DNA of 10,403 bases from Baffinella frigidus (GCA_026770585.1 MU646396.1:327721-338123), one strand, 5' to 3'; counted from the stretch's first letter, positions 1 to 5,849 are shown. A program made the numbers and translations. Notes: generated by a model from the letters alone, not told the origin.

Positions 1-112
1 AACCCCAAACCCTGAACCCTAAACCCTAAACCCTGAACCCTAAACCCTGAACCCTAAACCCTAAACTCTGAACCCTAAACCCTAAACCCTGAACCCTGAA
101 CCTTAAACTCGA
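1..112 (+). repeat. Degenerate telomere-like tract (CCCTRAA)n
   Basis: A run of mostly 7-bp units alternating CCCTAAA and CCCTGAA, with a few variants (CTCTGAA, CCTTAAA). The CCCTAAA form is the complement of the plant/green-algal telomere unit TTTAGGG. The G substitutions and irregular spacing show an old interstitial or subtelomeric tract rather than a working telomere end. It begins at or before the window edge, so its true length is unknown. It runs directly into the first conserved core at 119, the same order seen at the telomere-like tracts near 3200 and 6640. Confidence 0.85.
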
Positions 113-118
113 AGCGAG

Positions 119-589
119 GCAGCGGACGAGCGAGACATGTCGGTGTACACAGAAGAGAACCATAACACGAAATGGGGCCCACATTATCACCACGCAAAAG
201 TACGCCCTCAAGCCTTAACACATTCCCGGAGTTGAGGAGTTTTGTGAAGGGTTGAGGGGGTTTGAAGGCAGCGGACGGGCAGGGAATGCCGGTGTGCAAA
301 GGAGAGGATGTGCTTCGCTAATCACATCCTCACCGAGTTTGGTTGCAATTTGGCCAGCAGATCCCCTTGCAGCCCCCTGTGTGTCTTACCAAACAAACCG
401 GGGTCGGGCTGCGGACGAGCGGGGGATGTCGGTGTTCCAAGAGCAAGACGAGGAGAACCACGTATGGTTCAACCCTTAACACAACCTCCCGATCCTGAAC
501 AAAGTGGGGGGTGGGGTTTGCAGGCAGCGGACGAGCGGGGGATGTCGGTCTACAAAGAGGAGGACGTTCTTCGCGAGATCGAGGAGCAG
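119..589 (+). repeat. Four diverged ~115-150-bp units with a conserved core
   Basis: Cores begin at 119, 268, 408 and 524, giving spacings of 149, 140 and 116 bp. Each starts GCAGCGGACGAGCG or a close variant (GCTGCGGACGAGCG in the third, GCAGCGGACGGGCA in the second), followed by an ATGTCGGTG-like segment. Sequence between cores is also related: the stretches before cores 2 and 4 both contain a CTTAACACA word and end in GGGTTTGAAG or GGGTTTGCAG. Translated from the core start, all four give related peptides: AADERDMSVYTEEN, AADGQGMPVCKGEDVLR then stop (319-321), AADERGMSVFQEQDEEN and AADERGMSVYKEEDVLREIE. The cores lie in different frames relative to each other (119 and 524 share one), so this is not one open protein. 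I do not recognise the peptide. Confidence 0.7.
524..589 (+). other. Exon-like block, unknown acidic peptide
   Basis: This is the longest of the four cores. It is preceded by GGGGTTTGCAG, a possible splice acceptor, and followed by GTGCCC at 590, a possible donor. The 66 nt between are open and read AADERGMSVYKEEDVLREIE then EQ, a hydrophilic peptide rich in Glu and Asp. The other three copies upstream are shorter or broken; the second has a stop at 319-321. The reading frame enters a run of 13 C residues immediately downstream and cannot be followed as a normal gene. It may be an old duplicated exon or simply a satellite that happens to be open. No family is recognised. Confidence 0.25.
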
Positions 590-592
590 GTG

Positions 593-605
593 CCCCCCCC
601 CCCCC
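593..605 (+). repeat. Run of 13 C residues
   Basis: Uninterrupted C tract between the exon-like block ending at 589 and the foldback element starting at 607. Its length in the assembly should be treated with caution because homopolymers are error-prone. A similar C-rich tract precedes the second foldback (862-943). Confidence 0.9.
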
Positions 606-606
606 T

Positions 607-764
607 CCATATTAATAGGGTAACGGACTAAAAGTTGGGTAGTCAGGCCTACGGTAGGCCGTAGGGTTTTTCGTAGGAGACCCCCTAGGCTCCCACGGCC
701 TACCGTAGTCAATACCAGAGGCCTAACTACCCCATTTTTAGTCCGTTAGCCTATGAATATATGG
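607..764. mobile_element. Foldback / MITE-like element with ~40-bp inverted termini
   Basis: The left arm (about 607-650) and the reverse complement of the right arm (about 719-764) match closely. Both open with CCATAT, then share TAACGGACTAAAA and GGGTAGT(C/T)AGGCCT with only a few mismatches and a 2-bp indel near the tip. An inner pair, TACGGTAGGCCGT at 650-662 and its complement at 693-706, extends the pairing so that almost the whole element can fold. There is no internal ORF. The structure is that of a non-autonomous terminal-inverted-repeat element. The target duplication is unclear; TA or AT at the tips is possible. The superfamily cannot be assigned. Confidence 0.75.
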
Positions 765-861
765 CATCACGTGTGCCCCCACGCCAGCGTGCTGCGGGTG
801 GCAAGTTGGCAAGGGGGCCTCTGTCAGCTGACACCTCCCTCGCTTGATGCTGCATCATGCA

Positions 862-943
862 CAGCCCCCCTCCCCCCCCCCTCTGTGTATCAATACTTCT
901 CAGCCCCCCACCCCTCCCTCCCGCCCTGCATATCAACACTTGA
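862..943 (+). repeat. Tandem duplication of C-rich unit ending in TATCAA
   Basis: Two diverged units, 862-900 and 901-943. Each opens CAGCCCCCC, continues as a C/T-rich run, and closes with TGTATCAATACTT or TGCATATCAACACTT. The poly-C run at 593-605 followed by CCATATTAATA has a similar layout, so C tract then TAT-rich word then foldback appears twice within 400 bp. Confidence 0.55.
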
Positions 944-1014
944 ATAGTAACAGGGTCTGCGCAACAGGGTTGCGTTACACATCTATGTGCAGACCCTGTA
1001 ACTATCAACGTGTG
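933..1014. repeat. Imperfect inverted repeat (foldback)
   Basis: The left arm, around ACACTTGAATAG-TAACAGGGTCTGC (936-960), pairs with the right arm GCAGACCCTGTAACTATCAA plus GTGT (989-1012). The GT(A/T)ACAGGGTCTGC segment is near perfect. The loop of about 28 bp contains a further CAACAGGGTTGCGTT word. There is no coding capacity. It is either a small MITE-like element or a structured DNA end. The core GGGT..AAC word vaguely recalls the 607-764 element, but the two are not clearly the same family. Confidence 0.6.
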
Positions 1015-1085
1015 ACGCCCCCTCTCACGGAATGTCAACACATCTTGACAACCCGTTTGAAATAACCTGTTGCACTCATGCACCC

Positions 1086-1111
1086 GCAAGTTGCCAACGT
1101 TGGCGACTTGC
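1086..1111. repeat. 26-bp near-perfect palindrome
   Basis: GCAAGTTGCCAACGT reads into its own complement ACGTTGGCGACTTGC with a single mismatched pair and no loop. No associated gene. It could extrude as a cruciform; a binding site for a dimeric protein is also possible. Confidence 0.7.
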
Positions 1112-1113
1112 AA

Positions 1114-1806
1114 GTAGTTGTTGGGTGTGTCAGCAGCGTGGGCGATAGCGTTGATGGCGACCTTGGAGGCTCATAACCTGTCCCGGGCACGTGCGAGACT
1201 CACAATCGGGCCCGCCTCAGGAGCGCCGGGACGGGATCGTGTACGGGGATTCGTCCGATGACAGCGAGGTGCCCATCCAGCCTCCCCATTTTCGAATGGT
1301 CTAAATGTGGATGGTCAAATATTGATGGTCAATGTTGGTTGTCCGGCGCGTTGATGTTGGGAACGATGTGAGGAGAGTGTACAGCCGCAGTGTTGATCGT
1401 TCAAATCCAAGCCCGTTGGACCCCCTTTTGCGGGAAGATGTTTCGCTTAACAAAACAAAACCATCGTGCACCCTCCCTTTCCCGACCAACTCCGTGAGTC
1501 CAAGCCTGCAAGCCCCAAAGACGGGTGAACCCCCGTGTGATGCGTGCGATGGGATCGCGTGTGCGGGGGGCTGTGCATGATGGTCATGAGGGTGCCTCAG
1601 CCCTGATTGACTCCTCGCGGCGCAGACACCTGCGATGCCCTGCCCCTTGGATCACACGCCGGTGTAGAGTTTGGGGTTTGGGATTTGGGGTTGAGCTAGC
1701 TGTTGGTTCTTCTTTTGGCGGACAGCGTCCCCCCTCTGCCTCACTCGGGTTGGCCGATCTGTTCTCAAGTTGACATGCTGAGTGTGTGGTACAAATGCGT
1801 GAACAT
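1114..1806. other. No recognisable gene; short repeats only
   Basis: I see no convincing gene. An open stretch at 1155-1304 (+), without a start codon, ends with an acidic, plausible-looking peptide (GIVYGDSSDDSEVPIQPP) but has nothing else in its favour. A GGGCCCGCCTCAGG motif at 1208-1221 is one of several dispersed copies of GGGCCCGCCTCGGG. A short G/T-rich stretch of TTTGGGG/TTTGGGA units at 1668-1695 is the only telomere-like piece in the opposite orientation. A sequence resembling a tRNA B box (GTTCAAATCC, 1399-1408) has no matching stems around it. Confidence 0.6.
1310..1335 (+). repeat. 26-bp exact repeat, copy 1
   Basis: The sequence GATGGTCAAATATTGATGGT and the next 6 bases are identical at 2759-2784. 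Internally it holds two GATGGTCAA words 13 bp apart. Flanks differ between the two copies, which points to a short dispersed element or its end. Confidence 0.8.
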
Positions 1807-1807
1807 G

Positions 1808-1839
1808 GTGCTTTGGTGCTTTGGTGCTTTGGTGCTTTG
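1808..1839 (+). repeat. Microsatellite (GTGCTTTG)4
   Basis: Four perfect head-to-tail copies of an 8-bp unit, with no flanking gene. The perfection of the copies suggests a recent slippage expansion. Confidence 0.95.
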
Positions 1840-1915
1840 TATTACATGAGGAGATGAGAACGATCTACGGATGAGCTCCCGATCCTACTTACATTGGCAG
1901 ACAACGGAGAAGCGA

Positions 1916-1938
1916 TTCAAGCAGAAGATGAGCGCGCG
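1916..1938 (+). repeat. 23-bp dispersed repeat, copy 1
   Basis: TTCAAGCAGAAGATGAGCGC plus GCG. It recurs at 2222-2244 with one mismatch. The word GCGATTCAAGCA seen here (1912-1923) also occurs near 2285-2296. The copies flank the 1951-2094 minisatellite and may mark a duplicated segment. Confidence 0.6.
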
Positions 1939-1950
1939 CATCGCCACTCA

Positions 1951-2094
1951 CGCCCACCATACCGGTCACCCCTCTTTTCCCCAGCATGATGCCCACCCCG
2001 CAGTTGCCCACTAGAATGGCCACCACCTTTTTGCCCACCAGTATGGTCACCCTCCTCTCTTGCCCTCAAGCATGGTCGCCCCTGTTTTGTCGCC
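1951..2094 (+). repeat. Degenerate ~28-bp minisatellite
   Basis: About five diverged units of the form TTGCCCACYAGNATGG followed by YCACC-pyrimidine. The clearest start at 2004, 2031 and 2060 (27, 29 and about 28 bp). Flanking units around 1951-2003 and 2088-2094 are poorer. An ORF can be drawn through part of this on the minus strand, but the repeats explain its sequence better than a gene does. Confidence 0.6.
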
Positions 2095-2221
2095 TACTAC
2101 CCTTCTTCTTGCTTCTTTATTACTCTCGCGTGAGTTGAGTGCACGAATCTTACATGCGCCTGTTGACGGATCCGCCTGAGCAACTTCCCACCGCAACTGC
2201 TGCTCTGGATGCTCTAGATGT

Positions 2222-2244
2222 TTCAAGCTGAAGATGAGCGCGCG
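2222..2244 (+). repeat. 23-bp dispersed repeat, copy 2
   Basis: Second copy of the 1916-1938 sequence, differing at one base (CTG for CAG). The following GCG run is shared but the sequence beyond it is not. Confidence 0.6.
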
Positions 2245-2366
2245 TTTCCATGCTGGCATTGCGGGCATTCGGGATTCCACGAACACGTTTGGCGATTCAA
2301 GCACCTCTGAATCGCAAGGCATCCCGCAGGGTTCCCGAGCGAAATGTGCGCGGGTGAGCGCGCGCC

Positions 2367-2530
2367 CACCATCAACCGAAGGCACCTCCCCTCCCGCCCC
2401 AGCGTCCCTCTCCGGCTTTATCTACTTTTAGTCGACGTGACTGTGGTAAAGTCACTTGGGTCATCCTATACGGGACTGTATTCCCGGACTCACCATCAAC
2501 CGAAGGCACCTCCCCTCCCGCCCCAGCGTC
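2367..2530 (+). repeat. 40-bp exact direct repeat flanking 84 bp
   Basis: 2367-2406 and 2491-2530 are identical: CACCATCAACCGAAGGCACC followed by a C-rich 20 bp ending CAGCGTC. The copies start 124 bp apart. The 84 bp between hold the GTGAC...GTCAC hairpin at 2437-2455. This could be a recent duplication, or direct repeats around a small insertion. No gene is recognised in either. Confidence 0.85.
2437..2455. repeat. Small hairpin GTGACtgtggtaaaGTCAC
   Basis: Five-bp arms around a 9-bp loop. The near-identical hairpin GTGACTTGTGTAAAGTCAC lies at 9712-9730. The half-site GACTTGTGTAAAGT lies at 5965-5978, directly after a GC-rich hairpin. Confidence 0.55.
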
Positions 2531-2554
2531 TCGCCCCGTCTCACCCTCCCTCTG

Positions 2555-2584
2555 CCCGGAATCTGGTACCCGGAATCGAGTACC
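2555..2584 (+). repeat. Short tandem duplication CCCGGAATC-NNGTA
   Basis: Two adjacent units, CCCGGAATCTGGTA and CCCGGAATCGAGTA. Minor local duplication in a C-rich stretch. Confidence 0.6.
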
Positions 2585-2758
2585 ATCCAGGCCGCGCACA
2601 AAGGGGGCACATGCAGCCAACGTGCACGTCAAGCACGCCAGCATCCACCCCACACACAGGCCCTTTTTTCATGCCACGCCATCGAAACAAAAAGGTGTGC
2701 CCGCCAACGCCTGGGCTAAGTATGACCCTGGTGCCCACGGCGCGTCTGTGCCAGAATT

Positions 2759-2784
2759 GATGGTCAAATATTGATGGTCAATGT
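2759..2784 (+). repeat. 26-bp exact repeat, copy 2
   Basis: Identical to 1310-1335. It ends 10 bp before a possible splice acceptor (TCTTGCCAG, to 2794) that precedes the exon-like block at 2795-2912, so it could lie in an intron if that block is real. Confidence 0.8.
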
Positions 2785-2794
2785 GTCTTGCCAG

Positions 2795-2912
2795 GCTCGG
2801 ATGGGAGGAGGAGGAGGCCGCAGAGCTTGAGGCCAAGCTGCAGCCTCCTGTCGTGCTTGCGGGAGAGCCTGATGTGCCGCCGAGCACCGCGGGGACCCCC
2901 TTCGTTACCAAG
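2795..2912 (+). other. Exon-like block, acidic then Pro/Val-rich peptide
   Basis: The frame is open from a possible acceptor GTGTCTTGCCAG (to 2794) to a possible donor ACCAAG/GTCCGG (2913), 118 nt. Read in the second phase it gives GWEEEEAAELEAKLQPPVVL, then AGEPDVPPSTAGTPFVTK: a short Glu/Ala helix-like segment followed by a Pro-rich stretch. Unlike random frames here, its composition is ordinary for protein. The end GTTACCAAGGTCCGGATACC (2904-2923) recurs in altered form at 3085-3104 in the same frame (FVTKVRIP and LVTKVRTP). No family is recognised, no start codon or downstream exon can be fixed, and it may be a pseudo-exon. Confidence 0.3.
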
Positions 2913-3023
2913 GTCCGGATACCCTCCACACGGTAGACTACGAGGTTTTGTCTTAAGAGGAGTCTCGTTCGATATCACGTATGGTGGGCCGTTCCCGGTA
3001 CATACATGCCGGCAATCCTCATG

Positions 3024-3043
3024 CCGGACTTGCGGAAGTCCGG
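3024..3043. repeat. Hairpin CCGGACTT-gcgg-AAGTCCGG
   Basis: Perfect 8-bp arms with a 4-base loop, lying between the exon-like block at 2795-2912 and the telomere-like tract. A second small palindrome, GCTGCGACGCAGC, is at 3068-3080. Confidence 0.7.
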
Positions 3044-3084
3044 GCGGCGAGGGGAGTGTGGAGAGTGCTGCGACGCAGCCATTA

Positions 3085-3104
3085 GTTACGAAGGTCCGAA
3101 CTCC
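3085..3104 (+). repeat. Second copy of the GTTACNAAGGTCCG segment
   Basis: GTTACGAAGGTCCGAACTCC matches GTTACCAAGGTCCGGATACC at 2904-2923 with 4 differences. It runs straight into the telomere-like tract. If GTCCG is a donor, the satellite is the start of the intron. Confidence 0.45.
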
Positions 3105-3200
3105 AAACCCCAAAACCCAAAACCCAAAACCCAAAACCCAAAACCCAAAACCCAAACCCCAAAACCTAAACCCCAAACTCCAAACCCCAAACTCCCAACC
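3104..3200 (+). repeat. Telomere-like tract, CCCAAAA variant
   Basis: Units are mostly CCCAAAA (about a dozen), with CCCCAAA and CCTAAAC variants at the right. It is more homogeneous than the 1-112 tract and is dominated by a different unit. ORFs drawn through it on both strands read as 3-residue periodic peptides and are artefacts. Confidence 0.85.
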
Positions 3201-3208
3201 CCGTAACT

Positions 3209-3241
3209 CAGGATCTCGGGGATGATGGTGCACTGAGCCGC
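3209..3241 (+). other. Exon-like block B, copy 1 (QDLGDDGALSR)
   Basis: CAG/GATCTCGGGGATGATGG and continuation, preceded by CCCCGTAACT at the end of the tract. It reads QDLGDDGALSRLAHMNRG before the copy diverges. It is the sibling of 3317-3349 (30 of 33 bases identical) and more distantly of 6644-6664. Confidence 0.4.
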
Positions 3242-3316
3242 CTCGCTCACATGAACCGTGGGGTGTGCGAGTTCGGAAACCCTCAAACTCTAAACCACAA
3301 CCCGTAAACCGTGAAC

Positions 3317-3386
3317 CAGGATCTCGGGGACGACGTTGCACTGAGCCGCGCAATGGCCGACATGAAGCTCGAGAAGGGCCGTGCCG
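3317..3386 (+). other. Exon-like block B, copy 2 (DLGDDVALSRAMADMKLEKG)
   Basis: Follows AACCGTGAACCAG, a possible acceptor at the end of a short telomere-like stretch (about 3283-3316). It ends at GCCG/GTGCGTGC, a donor of the GTGCGTG type common in green-algal introns, which leads directly into the long telomere-like tract from 3397. The 67 nt from 3320 read DLGDDVALSRAMADMKLEKG then RA, a charged helix-like peptide. Copy 1 at 3209 and a third at 6644 share the first 8-11 codons. No recognised family; it could equally be a satellite-embedded pseudo-exon. Confidence 0.4.
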
Positions 3387-3396
3387 GTGCGTGCCT

Positions 3397-3634
3397 CAAC
3401 CCCGAACCCTCCGCCCTGAACCCTGACCCCTGAACCCTCAACCCCAAACCCCGAACCCTGAGCCCTGAACCCTGACCCCTGAACCCTCAACCCCCAACCC
3501 CCAACCCTGAGCCCTGAACCCTGACCCCTGAACCCTCAACCCCACAGCCCGAACACTGAGCCATGAACCCTAACCCCCGAACCCTGAACCCCACACCCCG
3601 GACCCTGAGCCTTGGACCCTGAACCCTGAACCCC
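3397..3634 (+). repeat. Telomere-like tract, CCCTGAACCC variant
   Basis: Irregular units such as AACCCTGA, CCCCTGAACCCTCA and CCCCGAACCCTGAGCC. A higher-order unit of about 55-65 bp (CCTGAGCCCTGAACCCTGAC and what follows) appears at about 3450-3540. The composition differs from the tracts at 1-112 and 3104-3200, so each tract has evolved separately. Three long minus-strand ORFs cross this tract; their GSGFRVQGSG-like translation is periodic satellite. Confidence 0.85.
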
Positions 3635-3639
3635 GGCCG

Positions 3640-4022
3640 GGTTGACCACGGTGCGTGCCCCCGCCAACCTCTAATCGACGTGAGAGCGGTCCACTTAGAG
3701 CGGTCCGCGTGTCGCCATAAGTGGCCAGGGTGGCCAGGATGTAGCCTACCAGGAGTCTGAAGGGACACAACAGTCGCGGCACTCTCGCCATGGCCTGTCC
3801 CCTCACCGGGCTCTTGGGTAGGGTATTCCAGATCCGGTCTTGGAGCCATTGGTCCGTTCTTGGAGCCGTTTTCTGCTGAAAATCGACTGTTGAATACCGT
3901 TTTCCCTGAAAAAAAATTGAATACCCCCCCCTCCAATCCTGCGTGGCCAGGGCTTTGTCGATGTCCTTACCCTGACCCTGCAAACGCTCCACGCTGAACC
4001 ACACCAGGCTGGTGGATAACTT
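3640..4022. other. No recognised gene; small duplications
   Basis: Starts with GTGCGTGCCC (3651), a second GTGCGTG word after a tract. A minus-strand open frame (3570-4004) has an unremarkable peptide with no family match and extends into the satellite, so I do not call it. The stretch holds local duplications: GAGCGGTCC at 3684 and 3698, TCTTGGAGCC at 3838 and 3858, and TTGAATACC at 3890 and 3917. An inverted CCACTTA/TAAGTGG pair is at 3691-3724. Confidence 0.5.
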
Positions 4023-4049
4023 AATTTAAACCCCGGGGCTTTTACAAGT
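4023..4049 (+). repeat. 27-bp dispersed repeat, copy 1
   Basis: AATTTAAACCCCGGGGCTTT and the next 7 bases resemble 5147-5173 (AATTTAAAACCTGGGTCCTT and continuation). Both end in TTTACAAGT. Sequence beyond is unrelated, so this is a fragment of a dispersed element. Confidence 0.55.
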
Positions 4050-4063
4050 TAATCTTCTTCATT

Positions 4064-4115
4064 CCAATGGTCATGTCCCCACCGTTTCATTCGAGGGGGG
4101 CATGACAATCCAATG
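4064..4115. mobile_element. Miniature foldback with 6-bp flanking direct repeats
   Basis: GTCATGTCCCC (4070-4080) pairs with GGGGCATGAC (4097-4106), apart from one bulged base. CCAATG occurs immediately outside on the left (4064-4069) and again at 4110-4115, three bases beyond the right arm, as a target-site duplication would. At about 40 bp it may be only a solo remnant, and a 6-bp direct repeat can arise by chance. Confidence 0.35.
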
Positions 4116-4130
4116 AAAAATACTACACAC
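4114..4130 (+). repeat. 17-bp dispersed repeat, copy 1
   Basis: TGAAAAATACTACACAC, matched by TGAAAATTACTACACAC at 5994-6010 with one mismatch. The first copy overlaps the right flank of the miniature foldback. Confidence 0.5.
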
Positions 4131-4279
4131 AGTCAACGTGTGGACTTTTCAAAAGGGTAGTCGATCAGCCTCATGTGCAACCTCGCCGTGTGTGGATGAA
4201 CCCTTCTTCTTACTCTCCTCTTCTTCTCTATTACTGACGAGCCTTGAGATGAGTGGCCGTAAACCGCAGACCCGGATCA

Positions 4280-4325
4280 CAGAGGAGGAGGAGCTGGAAC
4301 GAGGGGGCAGGCATCCCTCCGTGCC
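4280..4325 (+). repeat. 46-bp acidic coding-like block, copy 1 (frameshifted)
   Basis: Starts CAGAGGAGGAGGAGCTGGAA, and is repeated at 4520-4565 with a few substitutions and a 1-bp indel. Here an extra G in CTGGAAC shifts the frame relative to the second copy, so the peptide changes from EEEEL to an arginine-rich reading. Flanks outside the block differ. The second copy keeps the better reading frame. Confidence 0.6.
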
Positions 4326-4405
4326 ACCGAGTCGTCTCCAAATAGATTATATCTGAGATTTGGCTACCGAGTCGTCTCCAAATATATTATATCTGAGATT
4401 TGGCT
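4326..4405 (+). repeat. 40-bp tandem duplication
   Basis: Two head-to-tail units, 4326-4365 and 4366-4405, differing at one base (AATAGATTAT and AATATATTAT). Each begins ACCGAGTCGTCTCCAAAT. High identity implies a recent duplication. It abuts the acidic block at 4280-4325; GACCGCGTCGTCT after the second acidic block (about 4568) suggests the duplicated unit began as a continuation of that block. Confidence 0.95.
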
Positions 4406-4494
4406 TTGCGTTGCAGCCGTTTCCTACTGGTAGGTCCTAAAATACCGGGATGTGCAATCCTTAAGATGGACGGACTGCGAAATAGATGCCATGA

Positions 4495-4704
4495 GGTGAC
4501 GCGAAGAAATGGCTGGTCGCAGAGGAGGATGAGCTGAACGAGGGGGCAGACATCCCTCCTGTGCCGGGCGACCGCGTCGTCTACCAGGCACTCCTACCCC
4601 TCCATTTTAGGGTTCAGAAATTGAATGGATTGTTTTATTATTTTCCCACAAAAATGCTGGTGTGCGGCACGGAGTCTGGCGATCGGTTGAGATTCAGGGT
4701 TTAG
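4495..4704 (+). other. Open coding-like stretch with EEDELNEGADIPPVP block
   Basis: An open frame of 69 codons from after the TGA at 4492-4494 to the TAG at 4702-4704. It has no initiator ATG near its start. Residues around 2-30 read DAKKWLVAEEDELNEGADIP then PVPGDRVVYQALLP, which has ordinary protein composition; the second half (FYYFPTKMLVCGTE) is less convincing. The acidic block is the intact-frame version of the repeat at 4280-4325. A possible acceptor GGTCGCAG lies at 4520. It may be a degraded exon; no family is recognised. Confidence 0.25.
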
Positions 4705-4717
4705 GATATAACCCCGG

Positions 4718-4738
4718 TTTTACAAACGTTGTTGTAAA
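4718..4738. repeat. Hairpin TTTACAA...TTGTAAA
   Basis: Seven-bp arms with a 7-base loop, followed by GCAATTGATG. A similar word (TGTAAAGCAATTCGATC) follows the hairpin at 10025-10050, and a longer TTACAACC hairpin is at 7009-7037. A perfect 7-bp hairpin GTATTCC-tga-GGAATAC follows at 4785-4801. Confidence 0.5.
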
Positions 4739-4870
4739 GCAATTGATGTCGGACGCGTGCGGATGCATGATCTCATCCGGACGAGTATTCCTGAGGAATA
4801 CGATTTTGGGGAGTAATTTTCGGTGCAAATCCGAACGGAGTCCTTAGGAATATTCACTGGGATCAGATCA

Positions 4871-5041
4871 GGAGAGTCGTTTCCCTCCGGCACTTAATCA
4901 TGCGATCCGTGTCCTTCCGGTAGAGAGAACAATAAGAGCGTGTCCGTCGGGCACACATGATCACGAGAGTCGTGTCCCTCTCGTACACTCTCTCGCACAC
5001 TCTCGCACACACGATCGTGCGATCTGTGTCCCTCAGGGGAT
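4871..5041 (+). repeat. Degenerate ~30-bp tandem array
   Basis: About five diverged units built on (G/C)GAG(A)TCGTGTCCCTC or CGATCYGTGTCCYTCC followed by a CACA/ATGATCA-like tail. Units start near 4871, 4902, 4934, 4963 and 5018. The fourth carries an internal expansion of CTCTCGCACA. The minus-strand ORF across it has repeated DRVCESVRESVREG, consistent with satellite rather than a gene. Confidence 0.6.
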
Positions 5042-5052
5042 AACATCCTTTT

Positions 5053-5095
5053 GTTACGGATCGAAACCAACATGGCCACCATGTATTCCCTTCCG
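5053..5095 (+). repeat. 43-bp dispersed repeat, copy 1
   Basis: GTTACGGATCGAAACCAACA followed by a TGG-containing segment and ATTCCCTTCCG. It recurs at 7585-7627 with ACGGATCGAAACC and ATTCCCTTCCG conserved exactly and the middle diverged. The equal length makes it a genuine pair. Confidence 0.75.
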
Positions 5096-5392
5096 TTCAG
5101 GCATGTTGAATTCAGGACCTAACCAATCGAGAACGCTGGACCACCCAATTTAAAACCTGGGTCCTTTACAAGTGGGCATTTTTGTATCAACTTTTGCGGG
5201 TTTGGTCACGACCCTCCGGCAATTCCAGAGTCTGGTCCCGTTCCTGGTACAAATTCTTACAACCCCACATGTAAATAGGGTGCTCCAGCGTTCTCGAGTG
5301 GTAACCGCCCATCCCACACACAGGATCCAGAAGGGCAGGAGCGAACGGGCGTGCTCAAGAGTGTGAATCTCGAGATGGGGATATCTGTCGTC
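5096..5392. other. No recognised gene
   Basis: An open frame from 5172 (+) lacks an ATG start and resembles no family. The 27-bp repeat AATTTAAAACCTGGGTCCTT plus 7 bases lies at 5147-5173 (sibling of 4023-4049). Otherwise nothing is seen. Confidence 0.5.
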
Positions 5393-5419
5393 CGACGCCT
5401 TGGGGACACGGCCACTGAC
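5393..5419 (+). repeat. 27-bp dispersed repeat, copy 1
   Basis: CGACGCCTTGGGGACACGGC and CACTGAC. The sibling at 5823-5849 reads CACGCCTGAGGGGATACGGC then CCCTGAC. A shorter GCACTGACCCACA word near 5601 joins them, suggesting a larger unit present about three times over 5390-5860. Confidence 0.55.
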
Positions 5420-5549
5420 GACGCGCCCACCGCCTCTGTCAGGTCATGTCCGCACCCGTCAGGGTTTTGTTTGATATGAGAAAGAGAACTGTTGATAGGA
5501 TCAAGATGTTTATTTGATAGGATAGAGACATGAAGTGATAGGAGCGTGA

Positions 5550-5752
5550 GGTCAGGCCTGTTCCTAGGAGGGTTGGACCCCGCTAGAGGACGATGCAGGG
5601 CACTGACCCACATGAGGCTACACCTTGTCTTGTAAGAGGGAGGGTTTTCTTGATAGGAGCGAGGTGTTTCCGGTTTCTCGTTTCTGCCTCAGGCAGGTCG
5701 GACCTGTTCCTGGGAGGGTAGGACCCTGCTGAGGGCGATGCAGGGTGCCGAC
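5550..5752 (+). repeat. 57-58-bp direct repeat pair
   Basis: 5550-5607 and 5696-5752 share GGTC-GGCCTGTTCC-GGGAGG-type sequence, then GGACCC(C/T)GCT(A)GAGG and CGATGCAGGG, with the second shorter by one base. Each lies about 20-50 bp after a TGATAGGAGCG word (5536 and 5652). The word TTGATAGGA or TGATAGGA occurs four times between 5490 and 5660. This looks like one module of about 110-150 bp duplicated and diverged. Confidence 0.75.
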
Positions 5753-5822
5753 GTTGAAGAGTTCTCTTTCACGATATTGCAGGTTCCTGCGTTGGTATAT
5801 TCATGTACAGAATTCAGTTTCG

Positions 5823-5849
5823 CACGCCTGAGGGGATACGGCCCCTGAC
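5823..5849 (+). repeat. 27-bp dispersed repeat, copy 2
   Basis: Sibling of 5393-5419, sharing CGCCT, GGGGA(C/T)ACGGCC and CTGAC. It continues CCACACGAGGC, as does 5607 (CCACATGAGGC). Confidence 0.55.

Noticed and set aside
1-112. True chromosome end
   Set aside because: Units are degenerate and similar tracts occur internally at 3104, 3397 and 6452, so it is better read as interstitial or subtelomeric.
751-1140. Larger transposon bounded by the GCAAGTTGGC (801) and GCAAGTTGCC (1086) words
   Set aside because: The words are in the same orientation for only 8-9 bases and no consistent inverted termini or target duplication could be found.
1399-1408. tRNA B-box-like GTTCAAATCC
   Set aside because: The flanking bases do not form a T stem, and no acceptor or anticodon arm can be drawn.
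2047-2385. 112-codon minus-strand open frame
   Set aside because: It crosses the degenerate minisatellite and part of the 40-bp direct repeat; no family and no splice or start context.
2778-3353. 191-codon minus-strand open frame, the longest in the window
   Set aside because: Its central third is translated telomere-like CCCAAAA satellite (a periodic GFGFWVLG-type peptide), so its openness comes from the repeat.
3487-4004. Two overlapping minus-strand open frames of 144-149 codons
   Set aside because: They overlap each other in different frames, run into the CCCTGAACCC tract, and neither resembles a known family.
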